The notes: a model not told the origin generated them from the letters alone. DNA of 64,000 nt from Eutreptiella sp. 'Long Island Sound 2002' (GCA_964036045.1 OZ038392.1:30383087-30447086); one strand, 5' to 3'; numbered from the stretch's first letter, positions 45,633 to 55,939 are shown. Numbers and translations: made by a program.

Positions 45633-46420
45633 GTTTGGTGTCTGCTCAAATCTTGAAGTGGAATCCCACAGAAATTGAAGGAAAAAACTTGAGCAGCGAT
45701 GGCCAACTGCAAACCCTTCCTGTGCAGGCATATGGTACATGGTGGGATGTAGGTGGTGGGGGCCATACGCATGCAGACAAACCTAAATGATGAAGGAAAA
45801 AAAAAACACGTGCAGGCCCCATTTTGTAATCTGTCGACCCATTAGCAGCCACCGAGACCCCTGTTTTGGGGTAGAAAAAAAATTGGCCAAAACAGCCCCA
45901 AAAGTGACTGCAAACGCCGTGGTCTTCAACATGCACGGCACAGGGCTTGGTGTCCCTTGCCACTTGGGCGGCAGTGGGGCCGCAGGTGCTCATCTGTGAG
46001 GCCAAGCCTGCTCACCGGGTGGGTATCTGTAAGTTGCTTGTGGGGTTTGGACCCGGTGGAGGTGGGCTGCCTCCTCCTGAAAGAAGGTCCGTTCCAGCGC
46101 AACACTGGGGAGGGGTGGAGGAAGGGCTTGGGAAGGGGGGCACCCCCCTCCCCTCCCAACGCTCCTCCTACAACTCTACCCGAAGGCACATCTACAACCC
46201 CAATACCACCCCCACCCGCTTTTCCAACCGCCAGTGACTGCCCCGGCAACCGATTTTACAGTGCGCCCCAACCGCTTTGTAACTGCTCTGAGTTGGCCCC
46301 CAGAGCGCCCTCACCTTCAAGCAAACCCCTGGGACTGGGGCAACCGAATCCACACAAAAACACATGGGGCATCCCGGTGCCTGGAAAGCGACCACAAACG
46401 ACAGCACAGGGGACGGTTAC

Positions 46421-46858
46421 CTGGTGCCTGCGGCCTCGAGGGCTGAGGCACATGCGACTGCGGAATGTGGGACTGACCGGAAGACCCCCAAATGGAGCGC
46501 GAGGGGGCGGGCATGGCAGAGGCTTGTGAGAAGCCAGGCAGCCGGGTCTGGGTCTGGGGGGGCGGGTCCATGAATCTGAACGGGGCGGGCTCTGGCGCCG
46601 GACGCGAGGGCCGGATCTGGGTCTGCGGGGGCGGGTCCATGAATCGGTACGGGGCGGGCTCTGGCGCCGGATCTGAGGGCCGGCGGACAAAGTCGAAGAC
46701 TCCCGGGGCCGGGGGCCTGCTCTTCTCCTCCTGCTTGAGCTGGGCCGCGCGCGCAGCGGATTGGGTCTTTGGGCGGTGCGGGGACTGCTCGAAGGTGAAG
46801 GCGGCCTCTGAGGACTGCGCCCCGGGTGAAGTGCCGTACTCGGGAACGTAGTCGAAGA
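46421..46858 (-). CDS. internal exon, proline-rich repeat protein
   Basis: 438 nt (146 codons) from acceptor gactctgcag (before 46858) to donor ggcaccag/gtaacc, starting and ending in the same phase. The protein begins with FDYVPEYGTS, has a later FDFVRRPSD, and contains two adjacent 22-residue repeats around APEPAPYRFMDPPPQTQ and APEPAPFRFMDPPPQTQ. It is rich in Pro, Ser and Gln and likely disordered; the repeated aromatic motifs could be short linear binding motifs (inference). No family recognised. Confidence 0.6.
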
Positions 46859-47003
46859 CTGCAGAGTCACGGGCGTGACTCAGGGCACCCACACCTTGTC
46901 CCTCCCCACTTCCAGGGGGTTTGAGGGGGGAGTGGGTGGGGGGACTGCAGAGTCGAAAGGAAACTGAGATGCAACCCCCCCCCCCCCCTCTAGACACATG
47001 GGT

Positions 47004-47376
47004 GGGCGGGCTATCAGGGGGGGGGGGGGGGTTAATGCAGCCCTTAGGCTCGACCCCCACCCCCAAAAATAGGCTCAATTGACCCCACTTGGCCCGCCAA
47101 AAACTCTACTGACGTGACCTGGACCCAACAATCGGCAAAAAAAGAAAATGAGATTTTGGAATCAGCGCGTCGAGGGGGTTCAGAAAAGTCATCATTTGCC
47201 AAGTATTACGTGAAAAACAATGTCCATTTTCAATGCTCAACAACATTTCCGCGCCTTCAGCGCCTGAATTCACAATTGCTGATTAATGGTCCTGTCGATT
47301 GAGCCCTTTTCCAAAGCCCCCCCAGTTTTTGGGGGGCTCTATTGACCCCCCGCCCCCTCTCAATTGAAAACCCGAC
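47004..47376. mobile_element. MITE family 1, full-length copy
   Basis: Left end gggcgggctatcag, a G-run, then aaaaataggctcaattga. Right end, read inverted: cgggttttcaattgag, G-rich, gtcaatagagccccccaaaa, then gggctcaatcga. The interior shares gattttggaatcagcgcgtc and gttcagaaaagtcatcattt with the copy at 55133-55501. About 373 bp, non-coding. Confidence 0.75.
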
Positions 47377-47524
47377 TACCCAATACAATGGAAAGCGCTT
47401 GGAGAGCAGGATAGAGACTCAGAAGACTGTGCGTGCTCTTGGGATGGCTTAAAGTAGTGAGCAGATTGGCAGGGCCCACAGGCTCACCGAGTGGCGGTGA
47501 GTTTGCATGATCCCCATGCCTCAG

Positions 47525-47797
47525 GTGCAACGAAGCGGGGTGCACAGGGGACAGCGGTCACTCGGCTGCCTCGATAGCCGCCATTGATTGGCCCCCCAAC
47601 ATCGTTGAGCATCCGACCAAGTGCCGTCCATGGGCCCTTGCTGATGATTGGCCTCCGTATGCCTTTGGTGGAAGAGGGGGGCCATTTGTGGTTGACACGA
47701 AGATCGACGGGTACCTCTGCGGCTCAGGAGGTCAGCGTCTGGGGCTGTACGCCCAGCCTGATGACCAGTGGACCCCGGAAAAGGGGGGACAAATGGG
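47525..47797 (+). CDS. internal exon, unknown protein
   Basis: A 273-nt exon from acceptor ccccatgcctcag to donor aaatggg/gtgaag. One frame is open with strongly purine-first codons: CNEAGCTGDSGHSAAS at the start, WPPYAFGGRGGPFVVDTKID in the middle and GLYAQPDDQWTP near the end. The Gly-rich hydrophilic mix looks globular, but I recognise no family. It lies 150 bp after a MITE, presumably in the same intron. Confidence 0.5.
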
Positions 47798-48019
47798 GTG
47801 AAGTGGGGGCTAGGGGCCAGGGCTAAATGGAGCCGCATGGAATTCCACAAACTTCAAAGAAAATGCATAGAACATAAAAACTTCAAAAACTTCGAAAAAC
47901 GGAAAAAAAAAGTCAAAACGCCGTGCAGTGAGCGTGGCGATTGAGTCAGTGAGCTATTTGCAAGGGTTGGAGGACGTCAAAATGGTGGAAATAAAAGGTA
48001 CGGCCTGGTGCCCAGTCCC

Positions 48020-48037
48020 GGGGGGGGGGGGGGGGGG
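48020..48037. repeat. 18-base G-run
   Basis: Uninterrupted G18; a 17-base G-run lies at 48358-48374. The two bracket the exon at 48111-48331. Confidence 0.95.
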
Positions 48038-48110
48038 CACAATGAAACAGGTTTGCTTCACCGCAATCAGCTCCAACCGTGCCTGCCACCACGGTCTTCA
48101 TTGCTCTCAG

Positions 48111-48331
48111 ATCAATGTGCCAGCTCATGCTGTTGTTGTCCGCTTGTCCGAGTGCTCAATGGCTGGGGTCAGGGGCAAGGACCCTTCCTCCCTTCTCCAC
48201 TGCACCAGGTCAGCTGTCGCCTGTTGGGCTGTGGCTGTGGGGGTGCAAACATTCGGCCAGGCTCACGCCCTTGCGCCTGGTCAACCGGCATGTTGGGTCA
48301 TTGCTCTACGGAGTAAGGGGCGTACATGCAG
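48111..48331 (+). CDS. internal exon, unknown protein
   Basis: 221 nt between a strong acceptor (tcttcattgctctcag) and donor (tacatgcag/gtcagg). The open frame reads INVPAHAVVVRLSECSMAGV at its start and WAVAVGVQTFGQAHALAPGQ later, with alanine/valine-rich strands and five cysteines. It starts in phase 0 and ends with two leftover bases. It does not join in phase to the exon at 47525-47797, so a further exon probably lies between them, or the genes differ. Confidence 0.5.
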
Positions 48332-48689
48332 GTCAGGGGTCATCAGTGGGCAGTCCAGGGGGGGGGGGGGGGGCTGGGCTGTTATGACTCAAAACCATCT
48401 CCACGTTGTGCCGATTATTTTGGTTTTACATATGTTGGGGGGGTTTTCTTTCTGCCGCTTAAATCGTGCCACAATGGTCACCCGAACCCCTTTCCCAACA
48501 ACCCCACCCTCCCACCCACCCACCTCCTTCAGGGGACTCGAGCGCTGCCCGGATGGGGTGGGGAACAGAGCAAACCCATCCCAGAGCGTCAGAGATGGGC
48601 AGGGCTCTGGAAGAGACTATGTGGCGGTGTGCTTGGCACAGGGATGGCCTGCTTCGTGCCCCTGCCCCCCCAGGGACTTGCTTGAGCGG

Positions 48690-48975
48690 GGGGGAGAGGG
48701 GGGGAGGGGGTCCAGGGGAGGGGGGGAGGGGGTCCAGGGGGGAGCCCCCCCCCCCCTGCCAGAACTTACCCATTCCACAGGGAACAGAAAAATTATTGGA
48801 AAATGAACAACTCCGGACATGGAAATGTCATGTTATCGGCCGTAAACAAAAGAAAAAAATTTTCCGGGGACAAAAAAAAAGTTCCCGAAACCCAGGTTTT
48901 CAGCTGCACTTGAGCTGAGGGGGGAGGAAGGGAGGGGGTCCAGGGGAAGAAGGGAGGGGGTCCAGGGGGGACAGG
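48690..48975. repeat. G-rich gggagggggtccagggg repeats
   Basis: The 17-base word occurs at least four times, two copies near 48700-48745 and two near 48925-48970, with G/C-runs between them. A related ggcagggcgtctagggg occurs near 16860. Confidence 0.7.
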
Positions 48976-49029
48976 CCGGGTGTAAACGCCCACCAACAGG
49001 GGTCTCGGTGGGCTGGCGGGCTGAGGAGT

Positions 49030-49490
49030 GAAAAGGTTGTTTTTTTTTGGTTTTTTTTATAAAACGGATTTGGTGAAAAGGATCGGTAAAAACTTTATGA
49101 CTTTGGTTTTGCTTAAAAGTTAAAAGGTGTTAATTTCGGAGAAAACATTTTGATTTTGGTAAATAGTTTTTGATTTTGCTAAAAGGATTTTGCTACAAAA
49201 CTTTGGGATTGGGTAAGAGGTTGTTTTGGTAAAAACGGTTTCATTTTGGTAAAATGGCTTTGGTTTTGGTAAAAGAGTTTTATTTTTGGTAAAAAGGGTT
49301 TCATTTTGGGAAAAGGATTTTGGTAAAACATTTGTGTTTGTGGGTTTTGATTTTGGTAAAAAGGTTTTAATTCTAGTGAAAAGACATTGGCTTGGGTACA
49401 CAGCTTTTAATTTTGGTGAAAGGTTTCGATTTGGGTTCAAAAAATCTGATTTTGGTAAATCCTTTTTCGCAACAAAATTGTTAAATGGGC
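49030..49490. repeat. degenerate ttttggtaaaa tandem repeat
   Basis: About 460 bp made of variants of ttttggtaaaa / tttggttttggtaaaa with irregular 15-20 bp spacing. It stays open on the minus strand as a Lys/Thr/Phe/Pro/Asn-rich frame (LFTKNKTLLPKPKP), which I regard as a by-product of the repeat. Confidence 0.85.
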
Positions 49491-49499
49491 TTTTGTTGG

Positions 49500-51100
49500 C
49501 TGCTGGATGCGTGTTGTTGTCCCTTGCACCTGCCAATTCCCTTACTTCCTCAAGCGTGCAAACACAACCCATCCACAAAGCAAAGATGCAAAGTTGTAAC
49601 CACTTCCGTTTTGAATCGGCCATCATCGAACAGAGACATCCCCTACCCTTCAACACGGAAAGAGTTACTTAGAGGAACTGCCAGAACCCGGGCTGGACTG
49701 GGACGAGGAACCACAAAGAGAGCCGGTGTCTGGACTACTAGTTGTGTCCCAAGTGCCCTCCACTTGCAGGGCATGGCCCTTGGGCATGCCAGCACTAACC
49801 AAATCAGCGACTGATGCTTGCTTTAGTGCAGATGCAGTGCCAAAACCAGCCCTCGCTAGACCTGTAGCATAGCGATTGATTTTTTTTTTGGGAAATATGA
49901 TTGAGGGCTGGCTACAAGAGCTTTACAATGTTGTTGACAACACTGGATTTGGACCTGCGGAACGCATTACAAGATGCTAGTGAGAGGGACAAATGAGAAG
50001 ATTGTACGAGCCACCCATTCCCACCCTTTCCTCTAGGCCCTAAACCCCTGGTATAGCTTTGACCCGAGAAATTCCTACTAATGAAGCGTGTGCCGACCCT
50101 TGCCCACGACCCGTCCCAAACGTTATGCCTGCGGAGCTCTCGCAACCTCGCTTCCCCAATTTGGACACCCTTGTTGAAGAATGCGACCAGCGCCACATAC
50201 CCCTACTTGAACGTCTACTCCACAAGCTTGACCCCATATGCGTGCACGTGTAGGGACTCCATGCACATGAGAAGAATGCTACACTTAGCGACCTTAGTGC
50301 TCTTCGCGGATCGTTTCGTTATCTCTCCTTTGGCACTTTCTACTTTCTACTTCCTACTTTATACTTTATGCTTTGTAGTTTCTACTTTGTATATTCTCTA
50401 CATAACCATTGGACCGTGTAGTGTTGTTGAAGACAGTGGTAACACTCATAAACACCTCGAAAAATCATCTGACAAGTGAATTATGTGACAAATTAGATTA
50501 AACACAAAAGCCAAAAAAAAAGGGGCAATAGCCAATGAAAACCACATAAACCTTTCAAATAACTTTGAAAAACACAAAAAAACACAAAAAAAAACATGAA
50601 TGAACATCAATAAACGGCCCAAACGGGGCCAAAACGGTGAAAATCGCGAAAATAAACGCATAAATGCATTTATTTTCCTTCGGCGGGCAGACCGGGCGGG
50701 CATTTACACCTGGCCTGAGGGGGGAGCCCCTTCCCCCGGCCGGAATGAAAATTAACGCAAGTCCCTGCCCCCCTCCCCTTCCGGGTAGGCCTTTCAGCCG
50801 GAAATGAAAACCGTTTCTCAACTGTCTCAGTATTGTCCCATTCTTTCAAGGCTCCGTGTTCCCCATCCTTCCAAATTAAGGGCTGCCCCTCTCCATATCC
50901 TCAGCAAAAACCGCGACATCAACACTCATCGACGGAAAAGACGTGGGTTGTGGTGACTCACAAATACTCCATGAGCCTGCATGCCCTGCTGTTCCAATTG
51001 TTGCTTTCAAGCACAATCATCCCAACCACAAGCCGCTGCTGCCGGAACTGCCTGGCTCTATCCCTGTGCTATTGGTCAGGGGAATTCGTTGCATACATAC
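49500..51100. other. no supported gene; A-rich repeats
   Basis: 50500-50670 has degenerate acacaaaaaaacac and aaacggccc words. ggaatgaaaattaacgcaag at 50742 also occurs near 16900 (with one change), a dispersed repeat. Other frames are short. Confidence 0.4.
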
Positions 51101-51103
51101 CCT

Positions 51104-51597
51104 GGAGGGGGGGGATTGCGGTACCCCCACGCCCGAAAAAATTGCGATAAATTGGGGTACATTGCGGTAAACATGTGGTCTTTGGAAACATTCCAAAATG
51201 GTCCCTGGATGCTTGTTGGATGCACAGGACATGCAAGCTGAACCAAGGCGATGCAAAGCAATCAGGAGCCTCACTTAATCCAATCGTCCTTCCACATCAC
51301 CACTATTATCACCATTACTTCACTGGCCTTTTACCATTGCCGCAATCACTGTCCCCAGAAGTGGACGACATTTTGGGAACACAAAAACAGAAGCGTCCTG
51401 CCACACAAATGACATGCAGGACAGATGAGAACACGTACACGTATGGTGTGCCTAATGACAGCAAAGGGAGGGAAAGAATTTTCCTCAGGAGAAAAATGAA
51501 ATTTTTGAATCGAGGCATCACTGAAAAATAGCCGCAAAATTGCGGTAAATTGCGGTAAATTGCGGACCTCAATCCCCCCCCCCCAACATACCCCGCA
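51104..51597. mobile_element. possible G-run-capped inverted element with attgcggtaa words
   Basis: Left: a G-run, then gattgcggt and attgcgataa / attgcggtaa words to about 51171. Right: three attgcggtaa-type words, then cctcaatccc and a C-run. The outer ends (G-run plus attg-g-g) are inverted. The interior has a plus-strand open frame of over 100 codons (SPEVDDILGTQKQKRPATQM near 51360), without an ATG start. Confidence 0.35.
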
Positions 51598-51724
51598 ACA
51601 AACAACAAAACAAGGCCTTAAGAATACACCCACAGGCACACAGACACACAAACATGTGCCAGGCAACACGCAGGGCAAGAACAAAGCTCACTGCGCGTGA
51701 AAACCCGTCCGCACACAACACACA

Positions 51725-51785
51725 CGCATCCTCCCACACGTACACACACACATGTACACATGCACCCACACACAGACACACACGT
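51725..51785. repeat. (CA)n-rich tract
   Basis: Interrupted CA repeats; another short tract lies near 51981-52005 and a longer one at 52611-52650. Confidence 0.8.
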
Positions 51786-52370
51786 TGGGAACTGCAAAAC
51801 AAGAACAGAGCGAGAAAGGCAGTTGAAAGAAAACTCCTCAGGAACAGCAGAGCTGTCCTAGACGTCTTTCGATCTGTTGATGAATGGGGCATGTGCAGTA
51901 CTGAGTTCGGCAGCAGTGCTTCCCTTGCTCCCTGACCTGCTCCCAAATCTGTGCTGCACAATCAACGGACCATAAATTACACACACACACTCACTCACAC
52001 ACACTTGGTGAAGGGGATCAGAGGACGAAACCGCGGAAGCGCACCGTCAGTGTGGGCGAGAATACGCGGGCACGGCACTGATCACTAAAACCAAACTCAT
52101 CAGGCCATTGAAGACAAAAAGTAGGCAAGGTCCTTTCTGCAACAGGAGTACAGCTTGAGGAAGTACAGTTATCACAAGTTATCACAGGCACTGCTGGTTA
52201 CATCTGGCACCTCTAGTTGATAGGCCCTGATTAGCCTGGGGTTGTGAGGTTGAGACTATCTGCCTGCAGCGCTACTTACATGTCCACTCGTATCGTGGTG
52301 CAAATCTCTGGAGACAGGTGTACCCACCTGCTCACACACACACACATCCCCCCACTGTGGACACTCGTGG

Positions 52371-52899
52371 TCAGGGTGGCGCACTGTGGTTGCATGGGTG
52401 AGTAGGAGGGTCTAGTCCGAGCACCAATGCCCTGAAATCCCATTCGGAGACAGGGAAGGCGGGAGAGACCAGCTGCTGTACTTGTCCCCCACCCAGTGTG
52501 CGTGGCGACATAACCACGCGGCGCAAAACATTAGGTGACAGCAGTGGGGCATAGGGAGGTGAGGGAGGAGGGAGTACATGTTGCCCACTGTTTGTGTAGG
52601 GTGTTGGGGCACACACACACACACACACACATGCGCGCGTGCACACACACGAACCTTCTGGCGGCTTCGGATAAATGGACGGGAATGGGGGGGGCGCATC
52701 TTCTCCAACCCTTCGCCGCTTCGCCTGGGGCTGGGAACCGTCGTCATCTTCACGGGGCCGGATTTGCCCCATCCATTTCACAGCCGCCTGGAATCCTGCG
52801 GAGAGTCTCGCGGAGAATGTGGCCGCGTTGCTTTTGGGGGGATTGCGCACCACGGATCGAGACAGCTTAATTGTGCCGTGGGGCTTATCGTCGTCGGTC
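52371..52899 (-). CDS. 3' exon(s) of a gene with a nuclear-type basic motif
   Basis: Acceptor ccttgcactcctgcag (before 52899) opens a frame that reads KPHGTIKLSRSVVRNPPKSN and then GFQAAVKWMGQIRPREDDDG and QPQAKRRRVGED, the last being a good nuclear localisation signal. At 52655 there is a possible donor (ccagaag/gttcgt) before a (GT)n tract; without splicing, the same frame continues through Cys/Val repeats into SPNVLRRVVMSPRTLGGG and stops at 52371. I treat 52655-52899 as well supported and the remainder as possible. No domain recognised. Confidence 0.5.
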
Positions 52900-52924
52900 C
52901 TGCAGGAGTGCAAGGGGGCAGTCA

Positions 52925-53075
52925 GGGATGCATTGGGAACCCCCCCCCCCCCTCCAGGGCGCCCCCTGTGCCCTGCCACTGTTGCCCTGGCGGCCAGTGC
53001 CAGCTTCAATGGCATTTGTAACCGACAGTAACCGCCCCAACCGCTTTGGCAACCTCCTTCAACCGCCTGTCCAAC
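52925..53075. repeat. dispersed aaccgcc-rich repeat, copy 1
   Basis: C-run, tccagggcgcc, then gtaaccgac-gtaaccgccc and aaccgctttggcaacctcc. The same order recurs at 54535-54690. Confidence 0.75.
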
Positions 53076-53130
53076 CGCCTTTGGGGCCGCCTCTGAGGTC
53101 CCTTCCCTTCGACTGCATCCCTGGGGGCAG

Positions 53131-53245
53131 TCATAGGCACCTTTCATTGCAGCGAGCAAGGGGGCAGGCTTGTTCCCCACACGTCACGTGCTGTGAGCCG
53201 CGAGCCGGCGGGCACAAAGCCGCAAAAACGAATGCCACCAAAAGC
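53131..53245 (-). CDS. terminal exon of a spliced gene
   Basis: Acceptor tacattaatccag (before 53245) to TGA at 53131. One base completes the codon left by the 53457-53590 exon, then 37 codons follow: LLVAFVFAALCPPARGS, then a Cys-rich end (VTCGEQACPLARCNERCL). A different frame of the same exon could use a gac/gtgtgg donor, so the ending is uncertain. Confidence 0.35.
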
Positions 53246-53456
53246 CTGGATTAATGTACATCAACACATCAAACAGCAGCCCCCCCCCCCGGCCCCCCCG
53301 CTCCTGCTACCCCCCTCAGAACCCAGTACAACCTTCGTACGTCACGCAGGCCCAGGGCAGGCGGGGTGGCAAACGCAAGCATCACAGTCTGTCCAGTCAC
53401 CCATCCATCCATGGGGGCGTGGAAGGACGCTCCCCCTTGCCAAAGGGGGTGCTAAC

Positions 53457-53590
53457 CTTGCGGCGCCTGCAGCGCGCAGTTTGGGTAGGTGCCATGGAAC
53501 AGGGGAAGTTGCCCCCTTTGTGAACCGTCCTTTTGAACGGGGAGTGGCTATCGCAACGTTTTTGTCCGCTTTGAGTATCGTGCCTCGCCA
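53457..53590 (-). CDS. internal exon of a spliced gene
   Basis: 134 nt from acceptor aacaggcacag to donor gccgcaag/gttagc. Purine-first codons read WRGTILKADKNVAIATPRSK then GRFTKGATSP. It joins 53674-53793 in phase 0 across an 83-nt intron; the same intron could also be read as two 19-nt introns around a 45-nt in-frame piece, which I think less likely. Confidence 0.45.
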
Positions 53591-53673
53591 CTGTGCCTGT
53601 TTGACTTACTTGCCTCGCCGAAAATTGAGGACGATTCATGCGGCGCTGATTGCCCTAAAGCTCTTGCCCTTAC

Positions 53674-53793
53674 CCTGTGGCGCCTGCGTCGGAGCCTCTG
53701 TGCTCGGCACGGGAGGCGCCCTGCCATGCGCATGCGACCCTCCAGGGGAGGGCAGGCGGGAGGTGCGCGCCCCCGGGCCCAAGGCCTAGGCTC
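53674..53793 (-). CDS. internal exon, arginine-rich
   Basis: 40 codons, phase 0 at both ends, from acceptor gcgtcttcag to donor cacagg/gtaagg. It contains LEGRMRMAGRLPCRAQ and a run RLRRRRHR. The exon straddles position 53750, the left edge of the duplicated block; in the second copy the exon is cut off by the N gap at 57805. Confidence 0.45.
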
Positions 53794-54212
53794 CTGAAGA
53801 CGCTTCCCTTCCTTCCTGGGCGACCTGAAAATTGCTCTGCGGGGGGGGGGGGGGGAGTGACATGGACGCCCGCCGAAGGAGGGGGGGGGTTGGAGAAATG
53901 GGGTTCCGTGTCGGGCCCTTTGTTTTGTGTAAGAACGGATGTTGGCGCCGAAGGCGCAGGAACACAAATTTTGGCCCGAAAAAGTTTTCCACCATTCCCC
54001 CCCCCCACATTTGACTAGTCAAAATGATCAGCGCGACGTGGGTATCATTTTGAGCCATAGATGTTGGGTTGACCCCCTCCCCCCCCCCCGGACCGGCAGG
54101 TTGGGCACCCCCGCCCTGAACCCCCCCTCACCCGTCACGGCGGCCAAGGAGGGGGGGCAGGGGGTTGGGAAAATGGGCCTCCGTGTCACCCCCCCCCCCC
54201 CCCGCAGAGCAC

Positions 54213-54383
54213 TTTTCTTCCCGCCCTGATGCCGCTGCCCGACAGGGACCGAACTCAGGACTGGCGGATGAACAACAACGAATTTGCGGCGCGCAGTCAG
54301 CGCTCCCATCGAGAAGTTGCGGCTAGCCCAGTCAATATGTGTTGTTATGGCCTGGCACGGGTCCCGAAGGTCCGGGCGATGAG
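54213..54383 (-). CDS. exon of the minus-strand gene
   Basis: From acceptor cattctgtttcag (before 54383). One frame is open: RDPCQAITTHIDWASRNF, then MGALTARRKFVVVHPPVL. The 3' limit at 54213 (gaaaa/gtgctc) is one choice; cg/gtccct about 40 bases earlier is another. Phases to the neighbouring exons are not settled. Repeated at 58268-58438. Confidence 0.45.
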
Positions 54384-54534
54384 CTGAAACAGAATGGGCA
54401 TGGGCCTCCGTGAAGCGGACGGTGCATTGCCCGCGCAACGTCGCTCCCGGTAAGGGTACACAAAATCAGGGCAAATTGGGGAAATCGGCCCCCGATTTGG
54501 AGGGGGGCACATGCAGGGATGCATTGGAAGGGGG

Positions 54535-54690
54535 TGAGCCCCCCCCCCCCCTCCAGGGCGCCCAGCCTATGCCCTGCCGCCGTCTCCCTGACGGCAAGTG
54601 CCAGGCTCAATGGCAATTGTAACCGACGGTAACCGCCCCCAACCGCTTTGGCAACCTCCTCCAACCGCCTAACCGCTGGGGGGGAGGAAA
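54535..54690. repeat. dispersed aaccgcc-rich repeat, copy 2
   Basis: Same block order as 52925-53075 (tccagggcgcc, gtaaccgacggtaaccgcc, aaccgctttggcaacctcc). It appears a third time only within the duplicated block. Confidence 0.75.
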
Positions 54691-55132
54691 GGATGGGATG
54701 GCACTGGGTGCGGAGAAGTTGGATCGTTTGCAGATGTGTGAAAGCGGCTGCGGCAGATGGACGAACGGAGCTGCCGGCCAGTGTGGGGCGTGAGATCAGG
54801 CGGCATGGGATCAGGGGGGCAGTGGCCAGCCGTACGGATTGCATGGGTTGGGATGGGGGTGCCATTCTGATGACACCGTGGGCCATCCCAACCCATGGGG
54901 GTTAATGGGGGCCCCCACGGCTGCAACCATTCACTGCGATAAGGCGGGCCTTGGTTCATTGCCTCAGCACGGCAGTAAATGGGAAGGAGTAGCAGCCAAG
55001 GGTTTGCACAAGCGCCGAGGACGGAGCTTGTGGCTGACGGGTATGCAGCCGAGCAGTCTACACACGCAGCAACCAACCGCTATCTTGCACATCAAAACGA
55101 CAGTTCATTACCCCTGGACCCACAAGGGCAAC

Positions 55133-55501
55133 AGGGCTTGCAATGAGGGAGGGGGGGGTCGATAGAGCCCCCTGGCTAGACCCCCCCCCTCCCCCAAAAA
55201 GGGCTCAATTCAGAAGAACCCCAAAATCCTACCGGGCCTGACCCCCGGGCCTCGGAGGTGACCCAGACCCAACAATCGGCAAAAAATGAAAATGAGATTT
55301 TGGAATCAGCGCGTCGAGGGGGTTCAGAAAAGTCATCATTTGCCATATATTTGGTGAAAAAAAAAAAGACCAATTGTAATGCTCAAAAAAAATTCATAAT
55401 AATTGATTAATGATGCCTTTCAACTGAGCCCTTTTCCCAAACCCCCGCCCCAGATTTTGGGGGCTCTATTGACCCCCCCCCCCCCCTCACTTGCAAGCCC
55501 G
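55133..55501. mobile_element. MITE family 1, full-length copy inside an intron
   Basis: Left end agggcttgcaatgaggg, G-run, gtcgatagagccccctgg, C-run, aaaaagggctcaattc. Right end, read inverted: cgggcttgcaagtgag, G-run, gtcaatagagcccccaaaa, then gggctcagttgaaagg. Long inverted ends of about 60-70 bp flank an interior shared with the 47004-47376 copy. It lies between the exons at 55574-55764 and 54213-54383. Confidence 0.8.
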
Positions 55502-55573
55502 ACATGCCCAAGAAGCGACATAGACGGATATGCCCCGTTGCGGGATCAAGAAGGACCGGATTGTACGTCATAC

Positions 55574-55764
55574 CTCTTCTTGATCAGGCCTGTGAGCCTT
55601 TGCAGCTGCCGATCGCTGTAGAGCGGAGAGACTGTGAAGGTGTTGCGGTGCTCTTTGCCGTCGAAACGCCATTCGGTGATTGCATCGCGGGGCCGGAAAT
55701 CCAAGTCCTGTGTGAGCGTGCAGGCCAGCCTGCAGTGGAAGGAGCCGCCATGGCCACCATAGCC
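55574..55764 (-). CDS. internal exon of the minus-strand gene
   Basis: 191 nt from acceptor ctctgactgcag to donor aagaagag/gtatga. It reads CRLACTLTQDLDFRPRDAIT, EWRFDGKEHRNTFTVSPLYS and DRQLQRLTGLIKKR, a well-balanced sequence ending in basic residues. A second acceptor 47 bases in (cttccactgcag) is possible. Its frame does not join the 55814-55939 exon directly; a miscounted base in the C/G-run between them, or a different acceptor, could explain this. No known domain. Confidence 0.6.
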
Positions 55765-55813
55765 CTGCAGTCAGAGCCACACCTATAAATATGTTGCCCC
55801 CCCCCCCCCCCAC

Positions 55814-55939
55814 TAATGAGCCGTTGCCTCTTGGGGACATCGATTAGAAGCTCGATAGAAAGTGCGTCACTCCAGAGTGGAGCCTCAGTGACATCCGGGC
55901 TCCGACAGTTCATTAACTGCGGGTGCCAATGGAGCATCT
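55814..55939 (-). CDS. internal exon of the minus-strand gene
   Basis: 126 nt from acceptor cggcacttgcag (before 55939) to a weak donor, ctcatta/gtgggg. Purine-first frame: MLHWHPQLMNCRSPDVTEAP then LWSDALSIELLIDVPKRQRL. Its first two bases complete a GAG codon with the single base left by the 55996-56386 exon, so those two exons join exactly. Confidence 0.6.

Noticed and set aside
49120-49656. 178-codon minus-strand frame rich in Lys, Thr, Phe and Pro
   Set aside because: Most of it lies in the degenerate ttttggtaaaa repeat.
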